DNA of 64,000 nucleotides from Paenibacillus sp. FSL K6-3182. GTDB taxonomy: Bacteria; Bacillota; Bacilli; Paenibacillales; Paenibacillaceae. Where the stretch lies: positions 1,381,501 to 1,445,500 of the forward strand of contig NZ_CP150265.1 in NCBI RefSeq assembly GCF_037976325.1, given 5' to 3'. Positions 61,983 through 64,000 of the stretch are shown piece by piece. The stretch's first letter is position 1. Each line of letters begins with the position of its first letter. Under the pieces are notes generated by a model. It was given only the letters and a program-made list of their open reading frames with translations. It was not told the DNA's origin and ran no database searches. Position numbers and translations under genes: made by a program.

Positions 61983-64000
61983 GCATGATTATTTTCTATG
62001 ATCCATCGTTTCCAATCGATTCTCGCATAAGCTCGAATGCGGAAGGGCAGCTTCTGCAAATCGGCAGCGTCGTTCGCGCGAATAATCTTGGAGCGGCACT
62101 CGCTGCTGCAGATGGCGGAAGCTTTATAAATATGCATGCACCGTATTTCCCTAAGCAAGCATGGTCTGAAATTTTAGCCTACTTAAAGCGCGGTGGAGGT
62201 TTAATCAGCATCGGCGGCGTTCCATTCAAAAAACCAGTTTCAAAAAACGAAGCTGGCGTTTGGGAGCCAGAATCTGAGCAAACCGCCTATCACCGCGAGC
62301 TTCATATTCATGAGGCTTTGCCTGTAGATGCAGCACCAATTATGAAATTGCGTGCAATGGAAGATCTTCCGCTGCTGCAAGGCAAAGAGTCCATGTTTGA
62401 GGTTTCAAGCACTTGGAATCTAGTGCCGCATGTAACCAAAACGAGTGATTTGCCGCATCAGATGGGTTCTGCTGGACCGATGGATGCACAATTGTACCCG
62501 CTTCTAAAGGGTGTTTCAGCAGAAGGAAGAGAAGTTGCAGCACCTGTCGTACTATGGGAGAACACGAAGGGAATGTTCGCAGGCGCGCGCTGGTTGTTCG
62601 TAAATCAGCCGTTAACGGAGCTATTCTGGCAAAGCGGAGGTGCGGACGAGCTTCGCCGCTGGTCGGAATTCTGCTCAGCAGGCGTAACAGAGCTGTGGCT
62701 GAAACCTAATTATGCGTCCTTCGAGCTGGATGAGCGTGCGATGCTGACGCTGCAAGTACAGAAGCTTAGTCGTTCTGCTGCTGCGACAGATTTGCCAGCT
62801 GTAAGCTGGAGCTTTTCGATTACGATCCAGCATGAAAGCAAGCCAGATGAGCGGTGGACGAGCAGCATCAATGCGGAAGCAGCGAGCAAACAGCTTATCG
62901 TTCGTATTCCCGTTCCTCTAGCAATCGTTAGCGGTTACTATAAGGTGGACTGTATCGCGGAGTCAACGGATGGAGAAGTACGCATTCTTCGCCAAGGCTT
63001 CTGGGGTTTTGATGCTGAGCTGCTTGCAGAGGGAACTCCGGTTACGAGCGAACGCGATTATTTCGTAAAAGACGGCAGACCGATGCCGGTTGTCGGCATG
63101 ACCTACATGACATCGGATGTTGCGCGCAAGTTTTTATTTTTGCCAAATGCATCGGTATGGGACCGTGATATGGCTCAGATGCGCAAAGCGGGCATCAACT
63201 GGATTAGAACCGGCATATGGACGGCTTATCGCAATATAATGCAGGTTGATGGCCATGCATCGGAAGAGGCGCTTCGCTCCATTGATGCGTTTCTGCTTAC
63301 AGCCAAACGCCATGATTTGCAGGTAACCTTTACTTTCTTCTCATTCACTCCGGAAACTTGGGAAGGCCAAAATCCTTATCTCGATCCGCGGAGTTTAGAA
63401 GCACAGAAACGGTTTATCCGCTCGATCATTTCGCGCCACAAACAATCGAAGCATGTCGATTGGGATTTAATTAACGAGCCGTCAATGTTTGATCCTCCTC
63501 GTATTTTTTCTGATGGACCAAGATCAGCACGCGATCCATTCGAGCAGGCGGCTTATGCAGCTTGGCTTAAGGAACGCCACGAATCTGTGGAGAAGCTGCA
63601 GAAGCTATGGAATATGACGCCAGAGCAGCTGCCGAGCTTTGAAGCGGTGAAAGTGCCCGAGCCAGAGGAAATCAACTTTGACGTTCAAGATATGCATCAA
63701 GGCAAGAAGGGTACTCGCTGGCTTGATTATGTATTGTTCTCCATGGATATGCATAATCGCTGGGCACAGGAGCTATACCAGGCCATTAAAGAAGAATGCC
63801 CAGATCATATGGTTACAGTCGGACAGGATGAAGCGCTTGGCGCGCAGAGGCCTTCACCATTCTTCTATGGCGAGGCTGTCGATTATACAACCGTGCATTC
63901 TTGGTGGTTGAATGATCATTTGGTTTGGGACAGTATTTTTGCTAAGACGGCAGATAAGCCGAATTTGGTGCAGGAAACGGGCATTATGTACGTGGAAACA
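61979..64000 (+). CDS. GH-A clan glycoside hydrolase, partial (runs off the window)
   Basis: The frame is open for 674 codons to the end of the window. The start ATGA overlaps the mannosidase stop, with AAGGA nine bases ahead. The N-terminal 200 residues read as a Rossmann-like module (MIIFYDPSFPIDSRISSN, LKRGGGLISIGG). After a beta-rich linker a TIM barrel begins near residue 380 (KAGINWIRTGIWTAYRNI); DWDLINEPSMFDPP holds the NEP acid/base motif and NLVQETGIMYVE the likely nucleophile just before the window ends. This resembles GH42- or GH5-like mannosidases and galactosidases; the exact family is uncertain. No signal peptide is seen. Confidence 0.75.
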   Translation, partial: MSMIIFYDPSFPIDSRISSNAEGQLLQIGSVVRANNLGAALAAADGGSFINMHAPYFPKQAWSEILAYLKRGGGLISIGGVPFKKPVSKNEAGVWEPESEQTAYHRELHIHEALPVDAAPIMKLRAMEDLPLLQGKESMFEVSSTWNLVPHVTKTSDLPHQMGSAGPMDAQLYPLLKGVSAEGREVAAPVVLWENTKGMFAGARWLFVNQPLTELFWQSGGADELRRWSEFCSAGVTELWLKPNYASFELDERAMLTLQVQKLSRSAAATDLPAVSWSFSITIQHESKPDERWTSSINAEAASKQLIVRIPVPLAIVSGYYKVDCIAESTDGEVRILRQGFWGFDAELLAEGTPVTSERDYFVKDGRPMPVVGMTYMTSDVARKFLFLPNASVWDRDMAQMRKAGINWIRTGIWTAYRNIMQVDGHASEEALRSIDAFLLTAKRHDLQVTFTFFSFTPETWEGQNPYLDPRSLEAQKRFIRSIISRHKQSKHVDWDLINEPSMFDPPRIFSDGPRSARDPFEQAAYAAWLKERHESVEKLQKLWNMTPEQLPSFEAVKVPEPEEINFDVQDMHQGKKGTRWLDYVLFSMDMHNRWAQELYQAIKEECPDHMVTVGQDEALGAQRPSPFFYGEAVDYTTVHSWWLNDHLVWDSIFAKTADKPNLVQETGIMYVET

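Overview
The window reads as chromosomal DNA of a low-to-moderate GC, spore-former-type Bacillota, most likely Paenibacillus or a close relative. The reasons are the strong AGGAGG-type ribosome binding sites, the many LplB/LplC-type sugar ABC importers, membrane-bound AraC regulators and YesM/YesN-type two-component pairs, and the many intracellular glycoside hydrolases. There is no rRNA, tRNA, CRISPR array, phage or recognisable transposase.

Layout. (1) 1-7524: a tightly packed, translationally coupled operon for peptidoglycan sugar recycling: the last permease of a sugar ABC importer, AnmK, a tandem GNAT, a PIG-L-like deacetylase, NamZ (GH171), NagZ (GH3) and a BadF-type amino-sugar kinase, closed by a strong terminator. 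(2) 7562-19000: single genes: Eis-like acetyltransferase, Dus, a YcaQ/AlkZ-like DNA glycosylase behind a LexA-type box, RsgA, a DHA2 efflux pump with palindromic operators, and a divergent EamA/MocR pair. Between 11738 and 13436 lies a gene-poor zone holding two MITE-like inverted-repeat elements and several hairpins. (3) 19065-22123: a lipoprotein with glycoside-hydrolase features and an unknown anchored protein. (4) 22124-27140: a metal module: Tat-exported two-domain multicopper oxidase, ZIP permease with an extra extracytoplasmic domain and a dedicated TatA, facing a Zn/Cd-type P-type ATPase. (5) 27546-35435: a four-gene cluster of two membrane-anchored GH-like proteins, a membrane HEAT-repeat protein and a processive GT2, looking like a synthase-type exopolysaccharide system. 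(6) 35904-50338: an oligosaccharide ABC importer, a membrane AraC regulator, then a cytoplasmic catabolic operon (two GH29 fucosidases, isomerase-like TIM barrel, CBM9-like protein, double transglutaminase-like protein, GH18). (7) 50405-53445: a triple 123-bp tandem repeat, the Ku/LigD NHEJ pair and two small hypotheticals. (8) 53654-64000: a YesM/YesN two-component system, a second importer (SBP, LplB, LplC), a GH125 alpha-mannosidase and the start of a GH-A clan hydrolase that runs off the window.

Together the genes describe a scavenger of complex glycans: its own or other bacteria's peptidoglycan (region 1) and fucosylated, mannose-containing glycans (regions 6 and 8). Oligosaccharides are imported by ABC systems and dismantled in the cytoplasm. 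The best candidates for undescribed biology are the MCO-ZIP-TatA metal module, the GH/HEAT/GT2 cluster in which one GH-like domain has lost its acid/base motif, the transglutaminase-like protein with one intact and one degenerate core, and the fully intracellular NamZ/NagZ route. All functional statements come from reading motifs by eye; no database search was run.
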